DNA of 64,000 nucleotides from NCBI GenBank assembly GCA_022605405.1, contig JABYQQ010000002.1:1116001-1180000 (forward strand). The letters run 5' to 3'. Below are positions 1 through 9,960 of the stretch, piece by piece. The stretch's first letter is position 1. The number at the start of each line of letters is the position of its first letter. Below the pieces are notes generated by a model. It had not been told where the DNA came from. It made no database searches and worked only from the letters and a program-made list of their open reading frames with translations. The position numbers were made by a program, and so were the translations under genes. Source of the DNA: Earliella scabrosa. Lineage: Eukaryota; Basidiomycota; Agaricomycetes; Polyporales; Polyporaceae.

Positions 1-484
1 AAGGCAAACAATAGTACAACTTTTTGCGAAAATGTATTGTGTCATATCTCAGCTGCTACTGCATCCCATATCTTGATACAGGGTGCGTTGGAAAGCTGTG
101 ATTTTTCCCCATCTAACGGTACCCTGTACGTGAGATATGTATCAGTGTTTCCCCCAACGTACAGCAGGTGGTAAATAGTAGTAGCTACATACAGCTGCAT
201 ATCCCACAATGCTGACCACTATCTTCTGTACATTACACCATCAAATAGAGGCTAACATTGCGAACCCAACGCATCTACATACACCCCAATTGGTGCAGAT
301 TTGAAGGAGCTAGAGGGGAGGCAGGTAGCTCCCCTATAGGGTCACCTACCGCTTATGGGCGTCAAAAAAGCGCCCAAACAGCGCCACAACATTAGATAAG
401 CACCCCTACTATTCCTGGCAAGCCATCAAAATCACCCCAATATGGATCCCAACAAGTGGATTCTGTCTGACAACAGTAGACAAA
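1..484. other. No gene recognised
   Basis: I see no coding similarity, terminal repeat or RNA motif here. Short open frames exist but show no recognisable domain. Confidence 0.4.
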
Positions 485-632
485 ACAAGCTACAAGTGGA
501 CAGAAATCTAACAACCAGAGGTAGAGCGCAAGGTGACAAGTGGGAGACACAGTACAAGACAAGCTACAAGTGGGAAGGGATATAACAAACAGGGCTGGAG
601 CGCAAGGTGACAAGTGGATAGACAACAACAAG
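485..632. repeat. Two tandem copies of a 74-bp repeat
   Basis: Both copies begin ACAAGCTACAAGTGG and share the later block GAGCGCAAGGTGACAAGTGG. They lie 74 bp apart (485 and 559). The copies have diverged, so the duplication is not fresh. Shorter ACAAGTG echoes continue to about 650. Confidence 0.75.
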
Positions 633-639
633 TGAATCT

Positions 640-1270
640 AACAAGTTGAGGCCTCATCTAACAGACTTGTGTGGTGCTGGGTGTTTATTTGACACATCTG
701 TAGCACAGGACTGGGCATTTGTACTACAAGTATGGAAGCCACAGGTGGCTCGCAGGTTTGCTCGCAGAAGGATTTCGCGGAGAGGGGTATGGAACGAATC
801 GCGGGGAGAGTCCTCGAGATTGGTAAGAGGGGACGAACCGAAGATGTCTAAATCGATCCACGTTCTAGGTGTGCAGGGGACCTCCAGCTGACTTCTGCGG
901 GGCGGTGAGCCTGCGTCGGAGTCTTCGATGGGGGTTAATTCCGCGTCGAGTTCTTCGCGAAATTGTCGGAGGGCAGCGGCCGTCCTTTCGATGTAGATGT
1001 CGAGGGAATCGTCTAGGGACCTGTGACCGGCGGTGGCAGATTTACTCCCCCTTGCGGTGGGCTCCAGAATGATGGGTGTGCTCCGGCTCTGTGTGTGGAA
1101 AGAAACAACTAAACCACACTAAGAAACCAAGAACTCGAGAAGGTGGTGCGAGGTAGGGGATCTGGTTCCCGGGTTCGCAGGACGCGGACACGGAGTCGAC
1201 TCTCGAAAGGCTCTTGCAAAGGATCACAGAGACCGCGGGGGAAGACTATGGAAGAGTGCTCGAAGAGGTG
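640..1270. other. GC-rich stretch without recognised gene
   Basis: Base composition rises sharply here compared with the AT-richer first 640 bases. Open frames on both strands are short and overlapping and match no family I recognise. It may be the edge of an old GC-rich transposon or retroelement, but no LTR or terminal repeat could be matched. Confidence 0.35.
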
Positions 1271-1328
1271 TGGCTAACTCAAGCTCTGCGGAGGGAGCCC
1301 GCAGGACGATGTCTCGAGACGGGAAGAA

Positions 1329-1392
1329 CGCAAATCGCAGGCGCAAACGCAAGTCGCTGTCGCAGACGCAAACGCAGACGCAAACGCACGCG
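1329..1392 (+). repeat. CGCAAACGCAGA minisatellite
   Basis: Short imperfect repeats of CGCAAACGCAGACG type run through this stretch. They produce an Arg-rich reading on one strand and Ala/Ser-rich readings on the other, so open frames crossing it should not be trusted. Confidence 0.7.
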
Positions 1393-1656
1393 TATTCGCA
1401 GAGTCTCGATGGGTGGGGGATTCGATGAACTGGGGCTCCTGCCCTCGCACTACTCTAACTACACGATCCTGCGACCGTCCGCAACTCCGGAACGCGACAA
1501 CCGGAAAACTTCTCGTATCAACTCTTCCACCGCCCGCACCGTCCGCCTGATCCTCTCCCAACTGCGCGTGCCTTCGCCACATCCCCGTCCCATCACCCTC
1601 AAACGCGGCCTTCGATCGTGATCTCACCTCTCGACGAATCAGCCTCGAGGCTACCG

Positions 1657-2345
1657 GACGGTGGCTGTGTCCTCGATCCTCGGCACGTCCTCCCGCGCGA
1701 TTGCGTCCTCGCGCTCCCAGGTCTCGTCTGTCGGTCGCGATAGCTCGCAAGCTCGTGAGTGGCCAGCTTCGCATGACTCGGTCGAATGCCGCGCTTGCGA
1801 CCCCTGCGCGCGATGTTCTTCCGCATCCTTGGCTCGCGGAACATGCGTCCGAGACTGCCTCGTCCCTCGCGTTGCGGAGCTCCGACTGGACTGTCAGGGA
1901 AATGAAGGGCCCTCGAAGTCGCGCGTGTTTCCGTGTGGTAGAGTCGCGTGCAGTCGGAGGGCTGGTGGGGCGCGGCTGCCGTCCGCGGGAAGGTCGCACG
2001 AACCCTTCGCGCGAAGGTGCGTCGCAGAGCGCGGGTCGACAAAATCGGGGCATGGCCGGTGCTGGTGCACAACAACGGTGGCTGTGTTCTCGATCCTCGG
2101 CACGTCCTCCCGCACGATCGCGTCCTCGCGCTCCTAGGTCTCGTCCGTCGGTCGCGATAGCTCGCAGGCTCGTGAGTGGTCAGCCTCGCATGACTCAGTC
2201 GAATGCCGTGCTCGCAACCCTTGTGCACGATGTTCTTCCGCATCCTTGGCTCGTGGAACGTGCGTCCGAGACCACCTCGTCCCTCGCGTTGTGGGGCTCC
2301 GACCGGACCGTCGGGGAAATGAAGGGGCCTCAAAGTCGCACTGAT
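1657..2345. repeat. Direct duplication of a ~270-bp GC-rich block, ~420 bp apart
   Basis: The block starting GTGGCTGTGT near 1660 (CTCGATCCTCGGCACGTCC, then TTCCGCATCCTTGGCTCG, then the GGAAATGAAGGG end) recurs near 2080 in the same order and orientation. The linker between copies (about 1920-2080, with TGGTGGGGCGCGGCTGCC) occurs a third time at 3135-3305. A long minus-strand open frame (1599-2333) reads through both copies and therefore holds an internal protein repeat. Whether it is coding or only free of stops because of GC content cannot be settled from one sequence. Confidence 0.75.
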
Positions 2346-2449
2346 ACATCAACTGAGAGGCCAAGTGTGGAAAACACCTGAACAACCAGAAGAACAAGAA
2401 ACAAGAAGGAGGAGTCCAGTCGATTCCCAGAGAGACTGACAAGTCCGTC

Positions 2450-2735
2450 GATGAGAGCTACGAGCTCTAACGGTGATAACGACCGACGGTCTGCGGTCGA
2501 ACGGGACGAGATAGAACGTGCTGCGAGGTGCGATGGACGTACGATGGACCGAACGACAGTACGGACGAGTTTGATCGACGGTCGAGAGACGAGGGACGGT
2601 CGTGCGAGGACTGAGGAATGGATGACGACGAACGGACGAAGTACGATGACGGACGAGAGGAGTACGACGAGGAGAACCGAAAGACCGACGACAAAAGGCT
2701 CGACCGCAACGATGGTCATCACGCGATGAGATCCG
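2450..2735. repeat. Purine-rich GACGA/ACGAACG low-complexity tract
   Basis: Dense short repeats of GACGAACGG, ACGATGGAC and related words. A shorter relative with GAAGGTC and GAACGAC triplications lies at 3045-3095. No coding signal. Confidence 0.6.
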
Positions 2736-3134
2736 GACTCTGAGGGGGAAAGAATGCTTGTGAGGGAAGGGGGGATACCCTGCTCTGGTGACCACTACCA
2801 GCTGGCCACTACTAAGTACATGGAGAATCCTCGGACGACCAACGTGATCGGATCAACCAACCAACTGTTCGACCGGTACCGGCAACTCGTCAACTCCACA
2901 GCCGGTCCAGAGACACTCTGACTGTATCACAAGCTACCAACCACTGACCAGTGACCATGTCCCATCCACAGACAACCTCCGGTGGACTGCGTGCTAGTCA
3001 ATTGACCATTTGCGTTGATGAGATTGACGAACGGCAAACAATGATCGAAGGTCGAAGGTCGAAGGTCAATGAACGACGAACGACGAACGACGAAGTGAGG
3101 TCTTCTTGGCATGCTTCCATGTGTGCCCATGCAA

Positions 3135-3305
3135 TGGTGCACTACAGCGCGTGTTTTCGTGTGGTAGGGTCGTGCGCAGTCAGAAGGCTGGTGGGGCGCG
3201 GCTGCCATCCGCGGGAAGGTCGTGCGAAGGGTTCGCGCGAAGGCGCGTTGCAGAGCGCGGGTCGACGAAATCGGGGCATGGCCGGTGCTGGTGCACAACA
3301 ACGTG
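3135..3305. repeat. Third, partial copy of the 1.9-kb repeat linker
   Basis: This segment matches the 1920-2080 linker of the tandem duplication in the same orientation, including GCGTGTTT near its start, TGGTGGGGCGCGGCTGCC in the middle and GGGGCATGGCCGGTGCTGG near its end. Divergence is scattered along the whole length. Confidence 0.75.
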
Positions 3306-4295
3306 TTTGTTGCGACGCAGTCACCCGAAGACATTCTCAGCCCCGTATGGCGGATTACAGGTGAGTGTCCAATTACGATTGATGAGTTTACGAATTAATC
3401 GTTCTTATGGGGAGCTTTTGGCCCGGCGCTTGTGACGCAACTCGATCACCGTGGGAAAAGTTTTTGTTACTCTTCCATACAACTTATGTCATCTCAGGTA
3501 ACAAAATTACTTACTTTTAGACGCCCACCACAGGGTTAGGGTTGAAATTTTTTACTCGTTTCTTACCACTGCACACAGCCACATTGACTACTTTTCTTAT
3601 GCTCTCCCCCGCGGCTCGGCTGCTGGCTAGACCGGCGCTTACTACATTGTATTGGCACATGCTTCGTGGTTCATTGGCGTCTATACTATTAGTTACTAGT
3701 GGCTCTTTCTATTACTTCTAATGACTTCATCTACTACTGCCTATACTTATAACTCTGTAACAAACATGTTTTTATATTGTTTGGTAGGCATGATCTGCAT
3801 CTTTTAGATGCACTTACTGCAAGTGTGTATGAACTATTAGTACAAAAGTTATAGCTCATATACACTTGCCCAAATGCGGAAGGTTGGCTGGGTTGTGAGC
3901 ATGATTTGGCTTCAGTATGCGTATGTGGTTGCACTAGATCATTGTCCATTATATATTGATCTTTTAGACCCATCACACATCTATTTAATCCACTTCAACA
4001 TGTATCAACAAACACATTTATTGGCCAAATGTTCGAAAGTTGCAATGATTGTCAAATTTCTATACTTCAATGTACATATAAGAGCTCAGTAGTATATGGA
4101 ATGGATAGAGATGATACAATAGAGAATTATCATGATTTTTCCGTAATTTTTGCTCTAGCACTGATGGAGTTATTCAGTAAATAGTGAATAGATTGTTCAG
4201 TTGTGATGAGAATATTCCCACGGTGGTGCGATTGAAGAGAGCTCATTTTTCCGGTTCTAATGGTATATAACACTCTATACTTTCATTAGAAACTG

Positions 4296-4482
4296 ACAGA
4301 GCTACACTTTGAAGCCAATGGTTCTAGTCCCTGCACAGCCGCATGAATAGCCGCTGGAGAATCCCAACGTTTGTCGATGGCGCTTAAAAAATAGGCGCCA
4401 TCGACAAACGTTGGGATTCTCCAGCGGCTATTCATGCGGCTGTGCAGGGACTAGAACCATTGGCTTCAAAGTGTAGCTCTGT
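4296..4482. repeat. Perfect hairpin: 88-bp arms, 11-bp spacer
   Basis: The left arm 4296-4383 is the exact reverse complement of the right arm 4395-4482. The spacer between them is TTAAAAAATAG. Weaker symmetry continues outward on both sides to about 4150 and 4640. A perfect arm pair of this length next to degraded outer symmetry points to recent gene conversion or a recent copying event. Confidence 0.9.
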
Positions 4483-4639
4483 TGGTTCCTATGCAATACA
4501 TGGAGTTTTATATATCATTAGGACCGGAAAAATGAGCTCTTCTCAATGGCACTACTGTGGGAATATTCCCATTATTACTGAATGCGCCATTGAACATGCT
4601 TTGAGATTTCTAATGACCAATTGTTCGAAAAATTGAAGC

Positions 4640-4715
4640 TCAAAAATGCACATAGCCAGACTTGAACTCTCAACCACAAGCATAGAGAGCACAGGTGTTA
4701 TCCAGTAGACTATTC
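4640..4715 (-). ncRNA. tRNA-like (SINE-type) pol III box pair, degenerate
   Basis: Read on the minus strand there is an A-box-like TAGTCTACTGG followed about 40 nt later by a B-box-like AGAGTTCAAGTC. The spacing fits a tRNA or tRNA-derived SINE head, but the acceptor and anticodon stems do not pair well. A relic or chance match is possible. Confidence 0.3.
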
Positions 4716-6162
4716 ATGTATCATGTATTATGGGTCATTGATTTACTTGTGTGCTTTGTATGCTCTTGCACTATACAGCACGAACTAGCAGCATTTGGTT
4801 ATTGTGTACCAGCATACAGTAAGCAGGGTCAGTGTTACTTACATGTTCCACTTTCTATATACCACGAGTTGTATAGAGTGTTATATATTATTGAAATCAC
4901 AAATCTGGCATGCTAGTAGAGTATTATTCCAAGCTGTTTGTGCTTGATCAACAAGTAAATATTGGTTAGTAGAACAATGAAGGGTCATAAGAATGAAGTG
5001 TTATAGGTCATTGAGAACCGAAAAATCAGCTCTATGAAATGAGACCATTGTGTTCTATGTGTAGTTTGGGATTCTCCAGTGGCTACTGTGCAGATACTAG
5101 TACCATTGGCTTCAGAGTGTATCTCTGTCAGTTTCTAATGAATGTATGGAGTGTTATATACCATTAGAACCGGAAAAATGAGCTCTCTTCAATCGCACCA
5201 CCGTGGGAGTATTCTCATCACAACTGAACGATCTATTCACTATTTATTGAATAACTCCATCAGTTCTATAGCAAAAATTACGGAAAAATCATGATAATTC
5301 TCTATTGTATCATCTATGTCCATTCCATATACTACTGAGCTCTTATATGTACATTGAAGTATAGAAATTTGACAATCATTGCAACTTCTCGAACAATTGG
5401 TCATATGCCCATGTTGATCTAGAAATATATCCATCCAAAATAAGACCACTAGCTTAGAACACAGGAGATACCGATGATCATCCTCTTGGGCTCTGTAAGG
5501 TCTTGTAATGGTACTAATAACTCAGTGTTACCTACAACTTTCACTCTCCACAAACAATGTAGCATTTCTAAAGTTGTGTAGAGTAACATGTATCATTGAA
5601 AGCACACAATATAGTGGTTATTTGCTGTACTAGTAGTGTAATATTCTGAGCTGCTTGTGCTTTATGAATGAACAAATGCTGTAAAGAAATGAACTGACAT
5701 GAATGGAAAGTATTATGTGTCATTGAGAAGCCAAAGATCACCTCATAGACACACTACAAGTTGAATACTGCAGCACATAAACACTTCGTTGAGAAATAAA
5801 CCAGTATGTGCTGCATAAAGCCATGTGCAATGAGCTTGGAATTCTATACTATACTTGGAAAAGTGCATTGAAGTAATAAAAGTTCGTGATAAAAGTTTGT
5901 CCACTGCAAAATGGAGAGATGAGAGTATCTAACATATCTGACAGCAGTGAATGCTCAGTTAAAAAGAGTGTTGCATGAAATGTAAATCTTCAAGCAATGT
6001 TTCATGCTTTGACCAAAAGTTCGAAATCCAGTATATTTGAACCTCATTGTTTAGTGACAGTGTGATGATTGTAGATCATTTGCTTGTTTATTAGCATCTC
6101 AATAATGATGAGCAATCATCTCATCAATCGTGCCTGCCAGACATGGCCCACTCCCACCCAAG

Positions 6163-6389
6163 TTATAGTGACGCTGCTCAATTATACTGACTGTGCGAGC
6201 TTTTGGCATGTAATAGACCTTGATCCACATCAGGATACCCCCGTTGAGATCTTACACACCGTGCTGCTTGAGTTCATCAAGTACTTCTGGCGCGATGCGG
6301 TAGTGCGAATGCCGAAGGACAAGCACAAGCTTTTGAAGACTTGCATTTCCTCGCTAGATGCATCTGGAAAACCCTCCCCAGCTAATTAG
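6163..6389 (+). pseudogene. Fragment of a TE-associated agaricomycete protein
   Basis: The plus-strand frame downstream of the HLE reads HQDTPVEILHTVLL, then EFIKYFWRD, then a Lys-rich stretch ending at a TAA. I recognise the DTPVEILH...KYFWRD block from large multicopy proteins in mushroom genomes that travel with transposons, but cannot name the family securely. Only about 75 residues are present. No matching upstream part lies before 3373, so it is a fragment and not a gene merely split by the HLE. Confidence 0.5.
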
Positions 6390-6701
6390 AGGTGATTGTA
6401 ACAAAGTAGCAAAATCCCCCACTAATCAGAACTAATTATCCACAATTCTGTTATTATTTTATACTATCTTGGCATGCTGGATTTTTCACCACTATTTTTT
6501 GCCAACACAAAGCTACAACACAACAATTTAGATATTGGGCCTCTACACTTTGGTAGACTATACATAGGATCACTGTATATGTGCATCAAGGAGCAATAGA
6601 GAGAACAAAGTGAAATGAGATTGCACTGATGTGTATTGATGCTGCACAAAATTTGGCTAATGAAGACTACTTTGAAAAATTTCAGAACACTGACTTTATT
6701 A
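6390..6701. other. AT-rich stretch, no gene seen
   Basis: No recognisable domain, hairpin or terminal repeat. It separates the protein fragment from the first MITE. Confidence 0.4.
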
Positions 6702-6703
6702 TA

Positions 6704-6970
6704 CTGTACCATTTCGATCTATTCGACCAGTCGCACGTCACAGGCTGTGAATTTGGTCGAATTTTGCCTCTGTGTCACCGGTCACAGGAGGGATGGTCGA
6801 ATGTGCCCTCCGGGCGCCTATCGGCCCTGGTGGCGGCGCGCTGTCGCGCGCCCTCAGCTGGCCGAATTCAACCGCCGTGTCACAGGTCACCGGCCGGTTG
6901 GTTGAATTGGGCCATCCATTTGGCCATGTCACGCGTCACAGGCCTGGTCGAATAGATCAAAATGGTACAG
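6704..6970. mobile_element. Stowaway-like MITE, copy 1 (267 bp, TA duplication)
   Basis: The ends read CTGTACCATTTCGATC at left and, inverted, CTGTACCATTTTGATC at right, both running on into TATTCGACCAG. TA flanks the element on both sides (6702-6703 and 6971-6972). TA duplication and TIRs without coding capacity fit Tc1/mariner-derived MITEs. The interior is GC-rich and itself symmetric, with repeated GTCACAGG and GCGCGCGAC words. Confidence 0.85.
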
Positions 6971-7159
6971 TATGTAGTCTCAAGACTTAGCAACACACAG
7001 TAGCTTTTGATTACTCAATATCAACTGCCAGAGTCTAGTATAAAGTGGACTTGGATGGAGAGTTGCATTGGAGACTTTATGGAAACATGAATATCTGTAA
7101 TTTTCTAAGTCCATCACATAACATGATAATCGCCAGTGAAATGTGCAGACTACAAGAGG

Positions 7160-7250
7160 AAGTGAAGTGGTAAAAGCTATGTGTTTGCTGGTATAATTAC
7201 AAAAAGGTCAAGGGTTCAAATCTGGCTGATGGCAACAAGGAAATCTTTTT
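7160..7250 (+). ncRNA. tRNA-like pol III box pair, degenerate
   Basis: A-box-like GAAGTGGTAAAAGC is followed by B-box-like AGGGTTCAAATC and then CTGGCTGATGGCA. The B-box neighbourhood (TTCAARTCTGGCT) resembles that of the minus-strand candidate near 4.67 kb, suggesting two relics of one SINE family. Stems are poor, so this is weakly supported. Confidence 0.3.
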
Positions 7251-7533
7251 TATTCCACTGTACATTGGTGTTGTAATGATGCCTTTCAGTGTTATGACCT
7301 ATACAGAGATGGTCTGAATTGGTTCAAATGAAGATGTCGAACTTCTGAAGAGAGTCAAACAGTGTGGACTACTTACGCAAATGTAGCACTTATGAGTGCT
7401 AAAGTAGTAAGGGACCTAGCCATTTAGCCTATTTGGCACCAGCCAGTGCCAATAAGTGCTAATAGTGCTGATCAGACATAATTAGTGCAAATTCGCTAGG
7501 GAGGGATTTCCTGATTGGCAAACCCTTCAACCC

Positions 7534-7880
7534 TTGCCAAGGGTCAAGGCTTTGGCAAGGGTTAAGGCTGAGCATAGATCCAGGTCAAGCATAGGTAGAT
7601 CTGAATTCGACCTGAAATTTATCTGTAGGTTCAGGTCAAAACAGATTCAGATCAAACAGATCCAGGTCAGAGATTTCATTTTACATTCAGGTCACAGGTC
7701 AAAACTCTTAAGCAATATATTACTTGTGTTCATTGATTTTATCTATTTATACATGAAACATATAGCTGATCCACAGATCAATCCGTGATCTGACCTGTAG
7801 GTTCAGGTCAAAACAGATCCAGGTCAAGCGTTTTTTGGCTGCTTGGCCTGTAGGTACAGATCCAGATCACTCATGGATTG
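7534..7880. repeat. Degenerate array of CAGGTCA / CAGATC words
   Basis: More than ten variants of TCAGGTCA, AACAGATC and GATCCAGGTC crowd this stretch on both strands. The part near 7620 (TGTAGGTTCAGGTCAAAACA) recurs at about 7796. Such arrays are often subterminal transposase-binding repeats of hAT-type elements; that reading is inference. Confidence 0.6.
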
Positions 7881-7889
7881 ATCTGTGCT

Positions 7890-8530
7890 TAGCTTTGCCC
7901 TAGTGCAGCTCACTGTTTCTTCTTGCAGTGCTCTGCCTGCCGTCATCCTCTCTGTCATGTTCTGTTCTCTGCTCAACCCATGCAGTCTCTCCATCCATTG
8001 CTGTTGACAATGTGTGATGGACCTCCACTTAAATATTGCAGATGTGTTTATTCCTCTGGCTATCTAGCGAAGACTGCTTTGCCTATTTGCTGATAGTGGG
8101 CTCTCATCTAGCAGCAGCTGCACTGTTTCTGACAGGTTTTCCCCAATGGAAGTTCTGTCTGCCCTGCACCTAGTTCACATTGCACAGCTGATCAAGTAGA
8201 CATCATGGTGCATTCTCACTTCTCTTTTTCCACTATCCTTGGATTGAGACTCACATGTGCTGTGCATCGTAGTTGGGTCTGTATCCACTCCTTCAATGCA
8301 ATCACCTCTGGTGGCCGGGGTGGCCAATGTGCAACTGACAAAAATATGGGAGCTTGCCAGTATTGAGCGGAGTTGGCATTGAGCAAGGTGTGTGTGTGTT
8401 GTCTCAATGCACATCATGTATACCTGTATATGCCTTGGCTATTGTGGTATCTGTTAGTCTCATGTAATGTTGAGTGCTCTGTACAATGCTATTGGTGTTC
8501 ATATACATATCATTAAGCTAGAATTACCAT
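7890..8530. other. No gene recognised
   Basis: Short open frames on the minus strand (to 8417) show no domain. No TIR or hairpin links it to a neighbour, though it could hold the left end of the Harbinger element. Confidence 0.35.
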
Positions 8531-8535
8531 AAATA

Positions 8536-8685
8536 CTGTACTATGTGAATCTATTCGACCATTCACGGTTACACCCAATTTTCAGAAACACCGCCAGGAA
8601 TTTTCTTTTGATTTATGGGGATTTTGGAGATCTGTCGGAAAAATAAAAATGTTACGTGCTGGTCGAATAGATTTAAATGGTACAG
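8536..8685. mobile_element. Stowaway-like MITE, copy 2 (150 bp, TA duplication)
   Basis: Same family as the 267-bp copy. The left end is CTGTACTATGTGAATC, the inverted right end CTGTACCATTTAAATC, and both continue into TATTCGACCA. TA flanks at 8534-8535 and 8686-8687. The interior differs completely from copy 1, so the shared part is essentially the TIR. Confidence 0.85.
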
Positions 8686-8863
8686 TAGTCTCTCTTGGCA
8701 TCACTACACTGATCTACATTGTGCTACATATTTTGGTGTGGGCACTATGTCAGACTACATAAAGGGGGGTTGCTATGGCGCTACAGTCACTATGTAGACT
8801 ATGTAGCGCCATATTGCAATCTGAGCATTTCCTGATGCTGTCACACTTCTGCACTTTCTGGTC

Positions 8864-9484
8864 ATGCCTGGGTACTACTCGAACTGCTCAACGGCCATCC
8901 TAGAAATGCACAAGCATGTAGTCCATGCTCTGGTTGCAACACTATGGGCACCAGACTTGCAAGACTCATGTTATATCATGTTCAAGAAAAAGTTAGCCAT
9001 GTTCCTCTACATGTCTGTCACCAGTCTGCGCATTCACCATATGCGTGAACATTTTCAACACTCAAATGAGACAATATCACAGTGAGTCATCTGCCATTGC
9101 AGTACAGCACAAATACTAGATATGGTCTGGTTACTACCAAGAGGTGCTTGATGTGCTATCAAGCTTTTTTTTCTACAACACCTACATCCATTTTTCTCCA
9201 CGTGATGCTCCTGTTCCGGAGTACATCTCCAAGGATTTCAAAATCTTTCCCTACTTTCAAAATGCCCTTGGAGCTATGAATGGCACACACATTTGGTGTA
9301 TGCCAGCAGCAGCAGAGCATCATCTTGCGCGTGATTGTAAGGGTCAAGTGACGCAAAATATACTTGCTGTGTGTGGATTTGACATGAATCTTAACTACAT
9401 CATCAGTGAATACATGTGAACAATGTAATTGACATCAGAATGCCTTATGCAAGCGGTACTGTACTCACACCTTGCAAAGGCCCT
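8864..9484 (+). pseudogene. PIF/Harbinger transposase, decayed
   Basis: The N-terminal part reads KKLAMFLYMSV and then FQHSNETIS, the helical DNA-binding region of PIF/Harbinger transposases. A second frame from 9144 gives FSPRDAPVPEYIS, GAMNGTHIW and HLARDCKGQVTQNILAVCGF, the start of the DDE nuclease. The first catalytic Asp, normally in a GAxDGTH context, is Asn here. The frame stops at 9417, soon after the block, and frames change between parts. Downstream it is cut by the gypsy insertion at 9485. It faces the Myb/SANT-like gene at 15051-16200, the usual two-gene arrangement of Harbinger elements. Confidence 0.75.
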
Positions 9485-9934
9485 TGTCGCGACCTGGGGT
9501 CAAGCGAGACGAGGAGGGAACGACGAGGCGAGCGAGGGCGTCCGACGAGCGCTTGTGCAGCGAGAGTGGAGCAAGGCTCGACACGCAGGGCTGGAGACAA
9601 GTTGTATTGAGCGAAGTATCTACAGCGAAATACAGAGGAGGCTTACCTGGAGACAAGAGGTCGAAACTGAGGTCTCCAGGTAGCAAGTGCTAGGGCTTAT
9701 ATCTACAGTTAGAACAATAGCGCTGGGAGAACAATAGAACAATAGCGTGACGGAACAATGGAGGAAGTACAGTGGTGCGACGACGACAATTGTGTCCGGA
9801 ACAAAGGAGAAGAAACAAAAGGGTGTCTTGGGGAAGAAAGTACAATGGGGATTGTGGACAATAGAAACAGTGAACGGTTCGTGAACGGTGGTTAGTTGGG
9901 CGCTTCCCTAGGCGCTGAGGGACCGTTCGTGACA
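9485..9934 (-). repeat. 3' LTR of the gypsy element
   Basis: 450 bp; in element orientation it starts TGTCACGAACGG and ends GGTCGCGACA. A near-palindromic ACCTGGAGAC...GTCTCCAGGT pair lies inside. No difference from the 5' LTR was found by reading. Confidence 0.95.
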
Positions 9935-9950
9935 GTACCCCCCTCCTAAG
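9935..9950 (-). promoter_or_regulatory. Polypurine tract of the gypsy element
   Basis: On the minus strand CTTAGGAGGGGGGTAC abuts the 3' LTR. This is the expected place and composition for the plus-strand primer of reverse transcription. Confidence 0.8.
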
Positions 9951-9960
9951 GCTCGTGTCC

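Larger units (their letters stand above)
3990..5440. repeat. Inverted repeat arms of about 340 bp inside the HLE
   Basis: The stretch at about 3990-4330 (with AATGTACATATAAGAGCTCA and GGAATGGATAGA) returns as its reverse complement at about 5095-5440 (with TGAGCTCTTATATGTACATT). The arms are mismatched but nearly collinear, so the whole interval could fold back with the 88-bp hairpin near one arm. Confidence 0.7.
3373..6162 (+). mobile_element. HLE (Helentron/Helitron2-like) non-autonomous element, 2.79 kb
   Basis: The 5' end is TTACGATTGATGAG with the paired AATCGT about 17 nt inside. The 3' end carries the inverted 12-mer, the hairpin GCCA-gaca-TGGC and the terminus CCCAAG, followed by T. 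No target duplication is visible: flanks CCAA and TTAT abut. The interior has no coding capacity and is built of nested inverted repeats, including the perfect hairpin at 4296-4482. At 2.8 kb it is the longest uninterrupted copy in the window. Confidence 0.75.
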
